50,172 nucleotides of DNA from an uncultured Myxococcales bacterium (GTDB lineage: Bacteria > Myxococcota_A > UBA9042), in NCBI GenBank assembly GCA_903929795.1, contig CAIYWC010000035.1:1-50172 (forward strand), in the 5' to 3' direction. Positions 1 through 8,265 of the stretch are shown here, piece after piece (the first letter of the stretch is position 1; each line of letters begins with the position of its first letter). The position numbers and the translations under genes are program-made. Under the pieces are notes generated by a model. That model was not told the origin of the DNA, ran no database searches, and saw only the letters and a list, made by a program, of their open reading frames with translations.

Positions 1-810
1 CGCGCGTCGCTTCGCGCCCGCGTCGCAGGCGATTGGCTTCGCCATCGCGAACCATTGCGCGGCTACGCCGTCGCGCTCGTCAGGCGGTGGCGGGGTACGC
101 GGGAAAAGCCGGGGAGTGGCGGTTTTGGGGAACCGTCAACATTCCTGCCAGTGCTCGCCTTCGACGGCGCGAACATGACGCAGATCGACGCCGGCGGCAT
201 CCTCGACATTGCAATGGCCGGCACGTCGGCGACGCTGTTGGCGCGCAAGTGGGAGTCGGCCCTGCTCGTCAACGTCGACAATGACACGCTGCGCAGAATT
301 CTCGACAACCCCGAAGCCATGGCCGCGGTTGAACGCATCGAGGGGTGGCGAACGCTCGGCGACAACGTCATCGAGACCATCATCAACAAGAGCGACAAGG
401 TCAAAGAGCTAAAGGCGAAGGGCAAAGGCGGTAAGCTGACCGACAAAGAGAAGAAGCAACTGACCGACGAAGAGAAGGAGTACAAGTCCAAACGCAAGCT
501 TGTGCAGGAAAAGTTGATCAAGTTCGCGACCCGCATCCCTGCGTTCATGTACTTGACGGATTTTCGCGAGAACACGCTCCAGGACGTGATTACCAAGCTC
601 GAACCAGAGCTGTTCCTGACCGTCACCGGTCTGACCGTCAAGGACTTTCATTTGCTCGTCAGCCTCAAGGTGTTCAACACGGAGCAGATGAACCAGGCGG
701 TCTTTGCCTTCCGCAGATACGAGGACGCGTCACTGCGTTACACCGGCATCGAGAGCCACGTGGGCCTGAGTCACTATGGGCTGTATGACACGGTGGTAGC
801 CGTCGAATGA
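1..810 (+). CDS. C-terminal part of a large restriction-type helicase (5' end outside window)
   Basis: The frame is open from the first base, so the true start lies to the left or has been lost. From about base 145 onward the protein is well conserved in character: FLPVLAFDGANM, then GILDIAMAGTSATLL, a Lys/Glu-rich linker (KLTDKEKKQLTDEEKEYKSK) and the block FATRIPAFMYLTDFREN followed by LEPELFLTVTGLTVKDF and FRRYEDASLRYTGI. From memory these blocks match the C-terminus of long DEAD/DEAH-box helicases annotated as restriction endonuclease subunits in defence islands. No helicase motif lies inside the window. The first 48 codons look unlike the conserved part, so a 5' truncation is possible. 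The stop overlaps a small downstream ORF by 4 nt. Confidence 0.6.
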   Translation, partial: RASLRARVAGDWLRHREPLRGYAVALVRRWRGTREKPGSGGFGEPSTFLPVLAFDGANMTQIDAGGILDIAMAGTSATLLARKWESALLVNVDNDTLRRILDNPEAMAAVERIEGWRTLGDNVIETIINKSDKVKELKAKGKGGKLTDKEKKQLTDEEKEYKSKRKLVQEKLIKFATRIPAFMYLTDFRENTLQDVITKLEPELFLTVTGLTVKDFHLLVSLKVFNTEQMNQAVFAFRRYEDASLRYTGIESHVGLSHYGLYDTVVAVE

Positions 811-977
811 ACAACCGAATACCCGATCTCCAACGCTTCGTCTCCGTACCCGTGAGGCAACGGGGCTGGGCGGCTCTGGCAGGCAGCACTGTCGTGTCGG
901 CCGACACCCATGCGCTGGACGTCGTGGGTGCGAGCACCGAGGCATCGGAATACCGGCCGCCGCAAACGGCCGCATGA
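807..977 (+). CDS. Small ORF (56 aa), possibly coupled to the helicase fragment
   Basis: An ATG overlaps the preceding stop codon in an ATGA arrangement, and the frame runs 56 codons (MNNRIPDLQRFVSVPVRQRG to the end). I do not recognise the product; there is no signal peptide, membrane segment or Cys cluster. The ATGA overlap is the only argument that it is translated. Codon-choice evidence is weak at this length, so it could be a chance frame in a roughly 300-nt gap. Confidence 0.27.
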   Translation: MNNRIPDLQRFVSVPVRQRGWAALAGSTVVSADTHALDVVGASTEASEYRPPQTAA

Positions 978-1003
978 TTTCGCTGAACGGCCTCCACCGA
1001 CCG

Positions 1004-1031
1004 TTGCACCGAATTGAGGTCAGTGTATAAG
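1004..1031 (+). promoter_or_regulatory. Candidate sigma-70 promoter for the three-gene Dpt-like operon
   Basis: TTGCAC (1004-1009) and TATAAG (1026-1031) are separated by 16 nt and lie about 80 nt upstream of the ATPase start. Both hexamers are close to consensus, and this is the only AT-rich patch in the 300-nt gap. Found by eye only. Confidence 0.35.
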
Positions 1032-1112
1032 GAGTACCGTTCGGGATGTCGTCGCGCAGTGGGGCGGTGTGCAACGCTAGGGGCCGTGGCAGATCGGGCT
1101 GATGGGGAACAG

Positions 1113-2810
1113 ATGGACGCAACCAATCAGATTGTCGCGTACGTTGCCTCGCTGCGAACTCAGAACCAAGGTGCCAATCCGAGTTATGTTCAGGAGACGC
1201 GAGGCGCTTTCTTGGCGAAGTTGCGCGACGAAGCGCATGGGAATTTTCCAGAAGAGTCCGACCTGCACGTGGCATCAGGCATCGATGGCCTCGTGGACGC
1301 GATTGCCAAAGGCACTGCGCCCTGGCGGCTCGTAGTCCTAACGGGCGACGCCGGTGACGGCAAGACGCAAGCATGCGCCCGGCTTGCCGCTTCGTGGCAG
1401 ATCGAATTGGACCCCGTCACCGAGCATGGTGAGTGGGTCATCGTCAAAGATGCGTCAGAACTCCCACGAGACCAACTGGCCGGAATATTCGAACGATGGC
1501 ACCAAGCGGCCAGCAGTCAGGTGCCGCTTCGCCTCCTTATCGCCATCAACGAAGGGCGACTGCGCTCGGCCTGCTCGTTGCTTGGCGAGGCTTGGGACGC
1601 GGTGGTCGCACCGAGTCTCGACGGGCTTTTGGATGACGAAGCGGCTGAACGTCTGGAACAATCCTCACTGCGGCTGGGAGTGCTGGTTCTTAATTTTCGT
1701 CATCGGCTGTTCGTGCGTGCGGGCGTGCGGGGACTCCTCTATTCTTGGACTGCGGCACGCTACTGGGAGCGGGGCGTGTGCGCCAATTGCACGTCGCGCG
1801 AACGCTGCCCGATCCTTGCCAACGCCCGCGACCTTCGCAACGTCGATCGAGTTGAGGAACTCGCTGATGTGCTGATGTGGCTTCACCTTGCAGGCCAACG
1901 CCTCCCATTTCGCCGACTTCAGGGGATCCTCGCTTTCGCGTTTACCGGAGGCCTGAATTGCTCTGACGTGCTCAGTGCTGATGTTACCTCTTCGTCTCTG
2001 GTACGCCATCGCTACTACGCCGGGATCTTCATCACGACTGGGAGAGAGCCCGGACTTGCGCGACAGGTGCAGCCCGAACCTGCGGCAGTGTTGCTCGCTG
2101 CGTTGGACCTATCGCGGGTCGCAGATCGTGCGCAAGACGAAGTGCTGCTTGCGGAGTGGCGCAATGCTCCACCCTTGGAGGGTCCCGAAGGTGCAGTGGC
2201 ACGCGAAGGCGTGTCACCGGAGGAACTGCTCGCAACGCTGCGACAACGGGCGCAAGTAGTTGGGCGGAGCGCTGCGGTGCCGTGGAGGCGGGCCTTGCAA
2301 CTGCTTGAGGATGCGGGCCGCGTAGAGGATTTGCGTGCACTGGTTGTGCGCGCCATCAACCGGATTGACGGCCATCTCGACAACTCGACTGCGCTGCAGC
2401 CGATTCTCAGCGATCCCGAGGGTATCGTGACGTTTGACAGGCGTGCGGTTGATTTGCTTCTACCGGCCCCGGTTGCATTGCGCGCCCGACGATCGCCTGC
2501 AGTCCCGTCCATGGTCAAGCAATGTCTCGACGAGGTTGCGACGGTCGTCGAACTGGTCGCGGCGGCAGCGCCCGGACAGGCTGCACCGGCGCTCGCTGTC
2601 GACGTGCTCCTTCTTGAGCGCTTCATCGGCCTGTTGGACCGGGGGGCTTCAGTTGTGTCGCTCGGAGGCTACCGGAATGATCTTCTTCGCTTCCTTTCAA
2701 GGGTGGTGACGACTGCAGCCGGTGGCGACGTCGCGGTCGTGCTCCGTCTCGGCGACCACCGTTTGCGGCTTGAGGTCTCGGACAAGAAACTTCGCTTGGA
2801 GTCAGTCTGA
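1113..2810 (+). CDS. P-loop ATPase with Cys cluster, DptF-like (first gene of putative defence operon)
   Basis: 565-aa protein from ATG 1113 (GGGG about 5 nt upstream); the longer frame from 1014 adds a low-quality N-terminus. Residues 78-85 form a Walker A loop (GDAGDGKT), followed by the helix TQACARLAASW. A Cys motif at about residues 223-232 (CANC then CPI, with NARDL after it) resembles the Cys/CPI/N-R-D element I remember from DptF-type ATPases of phosphorothioation-dependent restriction. The C-terminal half is Ala/Leu-rich and helical. It overlaps the next start by 1 nt (TGATG), so the three genes are probably translated together. Assignment to DptF rests on the P-loop, Cys cluster, size and gene order, not on an alignment; another defence ATPase family is possible. 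Confidence 0.6.
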   Translation: MDATNQIVAYVASLRTQNQGANPSYVQETRGAFLAKLRDEAHGNFPEESDLHVASGIDGLVDAIAKGTAPWRLVVLTGDAGDGKTQACARLAASWQIELDPVTEHGEWVIVKDASELPRDQLAGIFERWHQAASSQVPLRLLIAINEGRLRSACSLLGEAWDAVVAPSLDGLLDDEAAERLEQSSLRLGVLVLNFRHRLFVRAGVRGLLYSWTAARYWERGVCANCTSRERCPILANARDLRNVDRVEELADVLMWLHLAGQRLPFRRLQGILAFAFTGGLNCSDVLSADVTSSSLVRHRYYAGIFITTGREPGLARQVQPEPAAVLLAALDLSRVADRAQDEVLLAEWRNAPPLEGPEGAVAREGVSPEELLATLRQRAQVVGRSAAVPWRRALQLLEDAGRVEDLRALVVRAINRIDGHLDNSTALQPILSDPEGIVTFDRRAVDLLLPAPVALRARRSPAVPSMVKQCLDEVATVVELVAAAAPGQAAPALAVDVLLLERFIGLLDRGASVVSLGGYRNDLLRFLSRVVTTAAGGDVAVVLRLGDHRLRLEVSDKKLRLESV

Positions 2811-4309
2811 TGACGATGACGACGCCCGCCTTCAAGAACCTAACGACTCTTGCGCAACAACGCTTGGGTATTCAACAAGCGCAGACCATCACAGCAGAGA
2901 CGATCGCGTCCGATGCGATTGCGCGCCTCCATGGGCGACGCGGAGACGTCCAGCGCCTGGTCGACCTATGGCAACGCCCGGAAGCTGATCTCGTTGGCAC
3001 TGCCGCCTTGCTCACAGGGGCACCCGAGCGGATTCGCGGTCTGCTGGGAGGGCTGACCGTGGCTCGCTCTCGTCTGGGTACGCCACACACATTCCTTCCG
3101 TACACTCCGGAGCTCATCACCGATCGCAACGTGAGTCAGATCTTCCGTGACATGGGGGCAACAGTAGTCGACGCGCTTTGGGGTGGCGTGGACTCGGAAC
3201 TAGCTGCAGGCATTCGAGAGGTGACTGGCGGCTGGTCGTTTCACCCGCTTGCGCGGGTGTTCGCGGCTCTGTGTGTCGCGCGCCCCATTCCGTCGCCGCG
3301 CGGTGCTACCGAGTCGCGCTCCTATCTGCGCGCTCTTTTTGACGAAACCACTGCATCACCGTTAGCGTCGTGGGCCCGTGGGACGGTCACCGAGGATTGG
3401 ACCGCGTGGGTGGCTGCTTCCAGCGGCATGAGCATTGACGAGCAATTGCAGACGTTCTCTGTGCTCATCGGTCTCCACTTGCACGTCGCACTGCAATGGC
3501 GCTTGGCGCCCAGCGGTGCACGCCCGCTAAGCTTTTGCGTTACGCCCGATGCTGCTGCCGGCCCACTCGTCACAGCCTCCTGCAACGTCTATCAATGGTG
3601 GCAAGGCCGCACGTTGGCCGTTCTTCAAGCGATGTCACTCGAGCAAGTGGACGCGGTAGCAGACGAAAACCCGGACCTCAGCGCCGCTCTGGATGCGAAC
3701 GACGCAGCGGTGCTCAGTCGCTGGCGCTTGGTCCGCGTAGAGAGTGCCCGACAAAAGAGTGCCGACCTTTTTCACCAGCGATACCAGGACGAGTTGACGC
3801 GACGTACGGACGCGGCCCAAACGCATCAAATGCAACTAAGCCGAAACGACGCCCGGGAGATCGTCCGCGATGCGCTCCTCCACCCCTTTGCGCCGTCCGC
3901 GGAGAAGTTTCGCGACTATCTCCGCCAGACGGGGCGTGCGGCCGCCTATGTCGGACCAGATCGGGGCTATAGCCGCAAACGGTATCAAATCGACGCACGG
4001 CTCCTTGGTCTGCTTGCGCGGCTACACACCTCTCGCGACGAAATGAAGATCCGGACGAGTGAGGAGGAGCGGTATTCAATCGAGGGATTCCTCGACGACA
4101 TCTTCGACCGTTACGGCATTCTGATCACGCGTGGCCGCGAGGCCGCCGAGGCAGCGCTCGCCACGGAATCAATGAAGCCCCTGCTGCGTTTTCTGCCGAA
4201 TGAAGCCCTGACTGAAGCTAACCGCCACGATGTCGAGCAACTTCTCGAGGGGTTGCGACTGCTTCGCCGCTACTCCGACGATTCCGCCGTACTCGTGCCC
4301 ATGAGATGA
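2810..4309 (+). CDS. Middle subunit of the three-gene operon, DptG-like in position and size
   Basis: 499-aa soluble protein whose ATG overlaps the upstream stop by 1 nt and whose end overlaps the next start by 4 nt (ATGA). I see no catalytic motif, P-loop, Cys cluster or membrane segment. The N-terminus is helical; conserved-looking points are RLGTPHTFLPYTPEL near residue 95 and the C-terminal block FLDDIFDRYGILI, then ESMKPLLRFLPNEALTEANR, which reads like the acidic C-terminal region of DptG-type proteins. That similarity is impressionistic. Its place between a P-loop ATPase and a very large third subunit is what suggests a structural role in one complex. Confidence 0.5.
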   Translation: MTMTTPAFKNLTTLAQQRLGIQQAQTITAETIASDAIARLHGRRGDVQRLVDLWQRPEADLVGTAALLTGAPERIRGLLGGLTVARSRLGTPHTFLPYTPELITDRNVSQIFRDMGATVVDALWGGVDSELAAGIREVTGGWSFHPLARVFAALCVARPIPSPRGATESRSYLRALFDETTASPLASWARGTVTEDWTAWVAASSGMSIDEQLQTFSVLIGLHLHVALQWRLAPSGARPLSFCVTPDAAAGPLVTASCNVYQWWQGRTLAVLQAMSLEQVDAVADENPDLSAALDANDAAVLSRWRLVRVESARQKSADLFHQRYQDELTRRTDAAQTHQMQLSRNDAREIVRDALLHPFAPSAEKFRDYLRQTGRAAAYVGPDRGYSRKRYQIDARLLGLLARLHTSRDEMKIRTSEEERYSIEGFLDDIFDRYGILITRGREAAEAALATESMKPLLRFLPNEALTEANRHDVEQLLEGLRLLRRYSDDSAVLVPMR

Positions 4310-7300
4310 CCATGCCCTCGATGCCTGAAACCGAAGTAGTCCAAGGAGTCGTGCGCGCCGTGGTGGGCTGGCTCGACCAGATGACCCAGACGTCACAGAG
4401 CCCGCGCGTCAATTTGCGCACCGACGTGATTCCGCGCGAAGGGGAGGTCGCGCTACGCACCGCCCTTGGCGAGTTGGCGGGTCCCGAGCGGGAGTTTGTC
4501 GTGCGCAGTTCCCAAGCAACCGACGCCGTTCAAATGCGCAATCGTCGCGGGGATTCCAACGGCACGACGGTCTATCTGGTACTTTGGCAGGAAGGCAACC
4601 GGGCCCACGCAGTCAACGCCGAATCGCTGCGGAATCTGCACCGTCTGGATGCGGCTACCATCCTCGGCGATAGCGCATACACGTTCGAGGGTGAAGCGGT
4701 AATTGACCGTCGGATCCGAAGCCTCGCGGGAGCTACAACCGCCGTCGGGGAGCACGTCGCAACCGTTTGGCGCCTGGTGAAGAAAGTCCTGCGTGACCAA
4801 GGTGCGGCCGTGCCTCTGGTCAGCCGAATCGACACGTGGGTGGAGTACTTGTTGGCGGTCGATGCCGAAGCCGCTCCGTCACTGGATGCTCTCGTGGAGC
4901 GATGGGGCGCGGCGTTGCCGGCGCTCGGACTCTTCAAGTTTCCAGCAGTCGGGCGGGTGCTTGGGGTTCATGCTGACGTTGCTGTGAACCCGGACGCGGA
5001 AGCGCGAAGGCGCGAAAAGCGGTGGGAGGCAGAGCTTCGTACCGAGCTTCTAATGAATCAGGCATGCACGATCGACTTCACGAACCTCGCTGACCGGATT
5101 GCAGGGCGTGGCGATCTAAAGAGTCACTTGGAGGACCTCGACCGACGGGGCTTTCGCCTTGCACAACAGGGACCCGAAGTCGCGCGGCGCTCATTCGAAG
5201 AATTTTGCCGAAGCGGGGACAAGGACGCACTGGGGGCCGCTGAGTGGGCCTGGCAGGACGCCAGTCGTGGGGCGATGCAAGGTGTTCGCGGCGTCCTCGT
5301 ACAGCGACGCATCGCGAGTCCCCGTAAGGACCCATTCGCCTTTCTGCAAACGGAAACGCTCGCACTTTTGCGCGATACTCCGCTCGTGGAGGTAATCAGC
5401 GGGCAAGTCGCGAAGTTCAAACAGGCCCCGGATTATGACTCGCCGCTGCGCCGGTTGCTCGCCGCGCTTGGAGACTGCAGCACAGAAGAGGCCTCGTTCA
5501 CTCAGGTGCTTGATGAACTAGCGATTGGCGATGTTCAGGCTTGCAGTCAAGTTCTGCAGAAGCTAATCGCGGAGGACCCGCAGCTCGCTGTGCGCGCCGC
5601 ACGCCTTGCGAACCTTTGGGCGCCGAAGGTTGCCGAGCAAGCATCCGTGCGACATCCGCGCCTGCTGGAAGGGCTAATGCGGGTTATCGCCAACTCCGTT
5701 GACGAGAATGGCTTTCCGCCGGGAAAGCTCATTCTTCGGCCGCTCGGCCAGTTGCGGCGCGAACTGAATTGGAACCTCGACCCGGTTGCCATGGGAGTAT
5801 GGCTCTCGCAAGTAATCGCTGACGAGCGAGGTGATGACGGGGAAGGCGCGAGTGCTGCGGGCGAGGAGCCGAAAATCCGCGTGCAAGTGACGCTGGTCCA
5901 GAAGGACGGTCGCTCAGTCCTTGGGGAAATCGAACTCGCTGGCGAGGACGTCCTTCCTCCGCCCGAGGCAACGACCGCACACGTAGGCTTCGGCGACGAC
6001 GTGCATGCACAGGCGCTCAGGCTTACCGCCCTGATGGACTCTTGGCAGGCCTACCGGGCGGGTTGGCAGACCGGGCGGGCGCCGCTGACTCCGGCGGCTG
6101 ACGTTTGGGTGACGGCCTGGAGTGCACAGGTTGCTGCTGCGGCGAAGGCGGCGCCCGCTGGGAAAGCACGCCTTGATCTTGTCCAGCAACGGCTCTTGGA
6201 CATCGATGATGCGGTCGAGGCGGCTGACGAGGCCGGCAAGTACGACGTTGTAGAGGCGCTCGAGAAGGAGAAAAGGGAACTGCGCCTTGAAAGAAAGGAT
6301 CTTTTAGCCAGTGCGGCTGTGGAAACTGGCCCGACAGTGGATGCCGAGACATGCCGGGAACTGCTTCAAGTCTGCACCCTGCGGGATGACGCGCTGGCAC
6401 CCACGTTCATTGAACTGACGCCACATCATCCGCTCTGCTTGCGCCTCCGATTGGCGCGTGAGCGCCTGATCCTGAAGCTACTTGGCGAGTTGCTCGGCGG
6501 TGAATGGTCTGCTGAAGGCAACGCAGAGTTGAAGCGTTGGGCGGAAGACGAGCTCGGCCCCGATGACCTTCCAGTGCCGCTGCACGCTTACACGCTCACG
6601 GCGCACGAGCCGTTGCTGTTTGATGGTTGGCGCCCAGACGGTGCAGCGCGGTATCAGCGCGCCGATCGGGCTGGTGAGGCGGAACTCAGCCGTCTTGGAA
6701 TCGCGCCGGTGGCCAGAGTAGTGCGAGACTACCGGCAGATTTTCGCGCGCGCTGGCAGGAAGGCCGGAAAAGTCGGCTCCGTTGACCGGCTTCAATTGCA
6801 GATCGGCGGCGACTCGGACGGTGCTTGGGCTTGGGCCGTCGTGGAGCGCCTGTGCCAAGAACCGGACGGGGACATCGAGTTTGGCCTCACTCACGCACCA
6901 GATCTGCCGGCGAGACCTGCCCGGATGGAGGCCGCCGCATACGGACATTCCGAACTCTTCGCGCCCCGGCGCGACGGGCGCTCGGCGCGGGTCCAGTTCG
7001 GTACCCGCGCTATCGCTCGGCCCCACATGGCGCTCGATCTCGGGGAACACTTGGGATTTCAAGGGACATTTCGCTCAATCCCATCGGGTGATCCTCCGGC
7101 CGCGACCGATGAGGCCTTGTTGTTCTCCGTGCCATTGCTCCGCTTGGAAGGAAGTGCGCTAGCAGTCGCGGATCCTGCTGACCGCCTGTGCGCGACAACT
7201 CGGATGCTGATGGAGCGGGTTTCCAATGGGCAGGGCTCCACGTACACATACGATTTTGACCCTGATCAGCACGCCAACCGTCTCCGTGCAGCTCAAGGTG

Positions 7301-8163
7301 GAGCCCACTGGCTGGTACTCGCTTCGCGTTTTCCAGTGCATCGGGCGGTCCAACTTGCGGCCCAACGCGAGGAGGCGCAGGGCAGGCCGTTTGCCTCGCT
7401 CATCGACTTCTGGACGACGCGAGACCGCGGACGACCGCTCTACCTGAGTTGCAGCCTCCATTCGGGCGGCGACGCATTCCGGGATACCGCCCTCGTTGCT
7501 GCACTCGCAGAACTCGCGCTCGACCTCGATCTTGAGGTTGTGCTAAGGGCCGCACGAGCGGTCGCCCCCAAGGCCGCCATCGCACTCCTGCGCGGCCAGT
7601 ATCGACCGGAAATCCAGGGCATTCTCGGACTACTGCTCACGGCGGCCTTCGCGCGAGGCAACACCGCAGGAGAGCGGGTGCTTGCCCTCGATCAGCATAC
7701 AGACCTCCTTGCGGGCGGCGGCCAGTTGGCTGACTTGATCGGCGCGCGTATTGAGGATGGGGCGCTCATACTTCGCGTACTTGAAGCAAAATTCAGCGGT
7801 CGGCAACTTACCCCGGCCGATGCTCTCGCACAAAATGGAAGGGCCCAGATCAGTTCGACGGTCGCGCGCCTCAAGCACTTTGAGACCCGCCACCCTCTGG
7901 CTGCTCGGACTAGACGCCGTCTTATCGACGCGCTTGCGGACGCAGCTGCGCTCGCCGGCACTGACGGCGGAAACGACGCCCTCGTTGCGGCCGCTCTTGA
8001 CCCATCTGTCCGAGTCCTCGTAGAGCCGGCGACCGCCGGAACGGTGCATGTTTGGGCGCTAGACGGCGTCAGCGGGATTGACCAATCCGCGAACGGCGCA
8101 CCGATTGTTGTGCATGGCCGCGATGAAACGCGGGCCGCGCTTGCTCAGCTAGCCACCCGCTAG
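4306..8163 (+). CDS. 1285-aa third subunit with nuclease-like C-terminus, DptH-like but without a P-loop
   Basis: Very long soluble protein starting 4 nt inside the preceding gene. Around residues 625-665 there is a charged probable coiled coil (EALEKEKRELRLERKDLL). At about residue 707, ELTPHHPLCLRLRLARE matches the HPL-L/R-L signature I associate with DptH-like large subunits. The C-terminal region has a candidate PD-(D/E)XK core: Asp1143 (LADLIGARI), Glu1160 and Lys1162 (VLEAKFSG), and a downstream Gln (NGRAQISSTVARL). I looked for a Walker A motif and found none, whereas DptH proper carries a HerA/FtsK-type ATPase. If the comparison holds, the effector here is a nuclease and the only ATPase is the first gene. 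The name is inference; the motifs are directly visible. Confidence 0.55.
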   Translation: MTMPSMPETEVVQGVVRAVVGWLDQMTQTSQSPRVNLRTDVIPREGEVALRTALGELAGPEREFVVRSSQATDAVQMRNRRGDSNGTTVYLVLWQEGNRAHAVNAESLRNLHRLDAATILGDSAYTFEGEAVIDRRIRSLAGATTAVGEHVATVWRLVKKVLRDQGAAVPLVSRIDTWVEYLLAVDAEAAPSLDALVERWGAALPALGLFKFPAVGRVLGVHADVAVNPDAEARRREKRWEAELRTELLMNQACTIDFTNLADRIAGRGDLKSHLEDLDRRGFRLAQQGPEVARRSFEEFCRSGDKDALGAAEWAWQDASRGAMQGVRGVLVQRRIASPRKDPFAFLQTETLALLRDTPLVEVISGQVAKFKQAPDYDSPLRRLLAALGDCSTEEASFTQVLDELAIGDVQACSQVLQKLIAEDPQLAVRAARLANLWAPKVAEQASVRHPRLLEGLMRVIANSVDENGFPPGKLILRPLGQLRRELNWNLDPVAMGVWLSQVIADERGDDGEGASAAGEEPKIRVQVTLVQKDGRSVLGEIELAGEDVLPPPEATTAHVGFGDDVHAQALRLTALMDSWQAYRAGWQTGRAPLTPAADVWVTAWSAQVAAAAKAAPAGKARLDLVQQRLLDIDDAVEAADEAGKYDVVEALEKEKRELRLERKDLLASAAVETGPTVDAETCRELLQVCTLRDDALAPTFIELTPHHPLCLRLRLARERLILKLLGELLGGEWSAEGNAELKRWAEDELGPDDLPVPLHAYTLTAHEPLLFDGWRPDGAARYQRADRAGEAELSRLGIAPVARVVRDYRQIFARAGRKAGKVGSVDRLQLQIGGDSDGAWAWAVVERLCQEPDGDIEFGLTHAPDLPARPARMEAAAYGHSELFAPRRDGRSARVQFGTRAIARPHMALDLGEHLGFQGTFRSIPSGDPPAATDEALLFSVPLLRLEGSALAVADPADRLCATTRMLMERVSNGQGSTYTYDFDPDQHANRLRAAQGGAHWLVLASRFPVHRAVQLAAQREEAQGRPFASLIDFWTTRDRGRPLYLSCSLHSGGDAFRDTALVAALAELALDLDLEVVLRAARAVAPKAAIALLRGQYRPEIQGILGLLLTAAFARGNTAGERVLALDQHTDLLAGGGQLADLIGARIEDGALILRVLEAKFSGRQLTPADALAQNGRAQISSTVARLKHFETRHPLAARTRRRLIDALADAAALAGTDGGNDALVAAALDPSVRVLVEPATAGTVHVWALDGVSGIDQSANGAPIVVHGRDETRAALAQLATR

Positions 8164-8265
8164 CAAAGAGCTCGATGCCGGCGTCCTCGTGCGGCCCCCA
8201 AAAACAGTACCTCATCTTCGAGGACGGTGTCCCTGGCGTGCGCTGGCGTCGATCGGTCACGGACC

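Noticed and set aside
1133..1140. TTGTCGCG near the start of the first Dpt-like gene
   Set aside because: No matching left arm at 5-nt spacing, and it lies within coding sequence; the first operon does not seem to belong to the regulon.
6720..6790. A Gly/Lys-rich stretch in the 1285-aa protein (GRKAGKVGS) as a possible P-loop
   Set aside because: It lacks the GxxxxGK(S/T) spacing and a following Walker B, so it is not counted as an ATPase motif.
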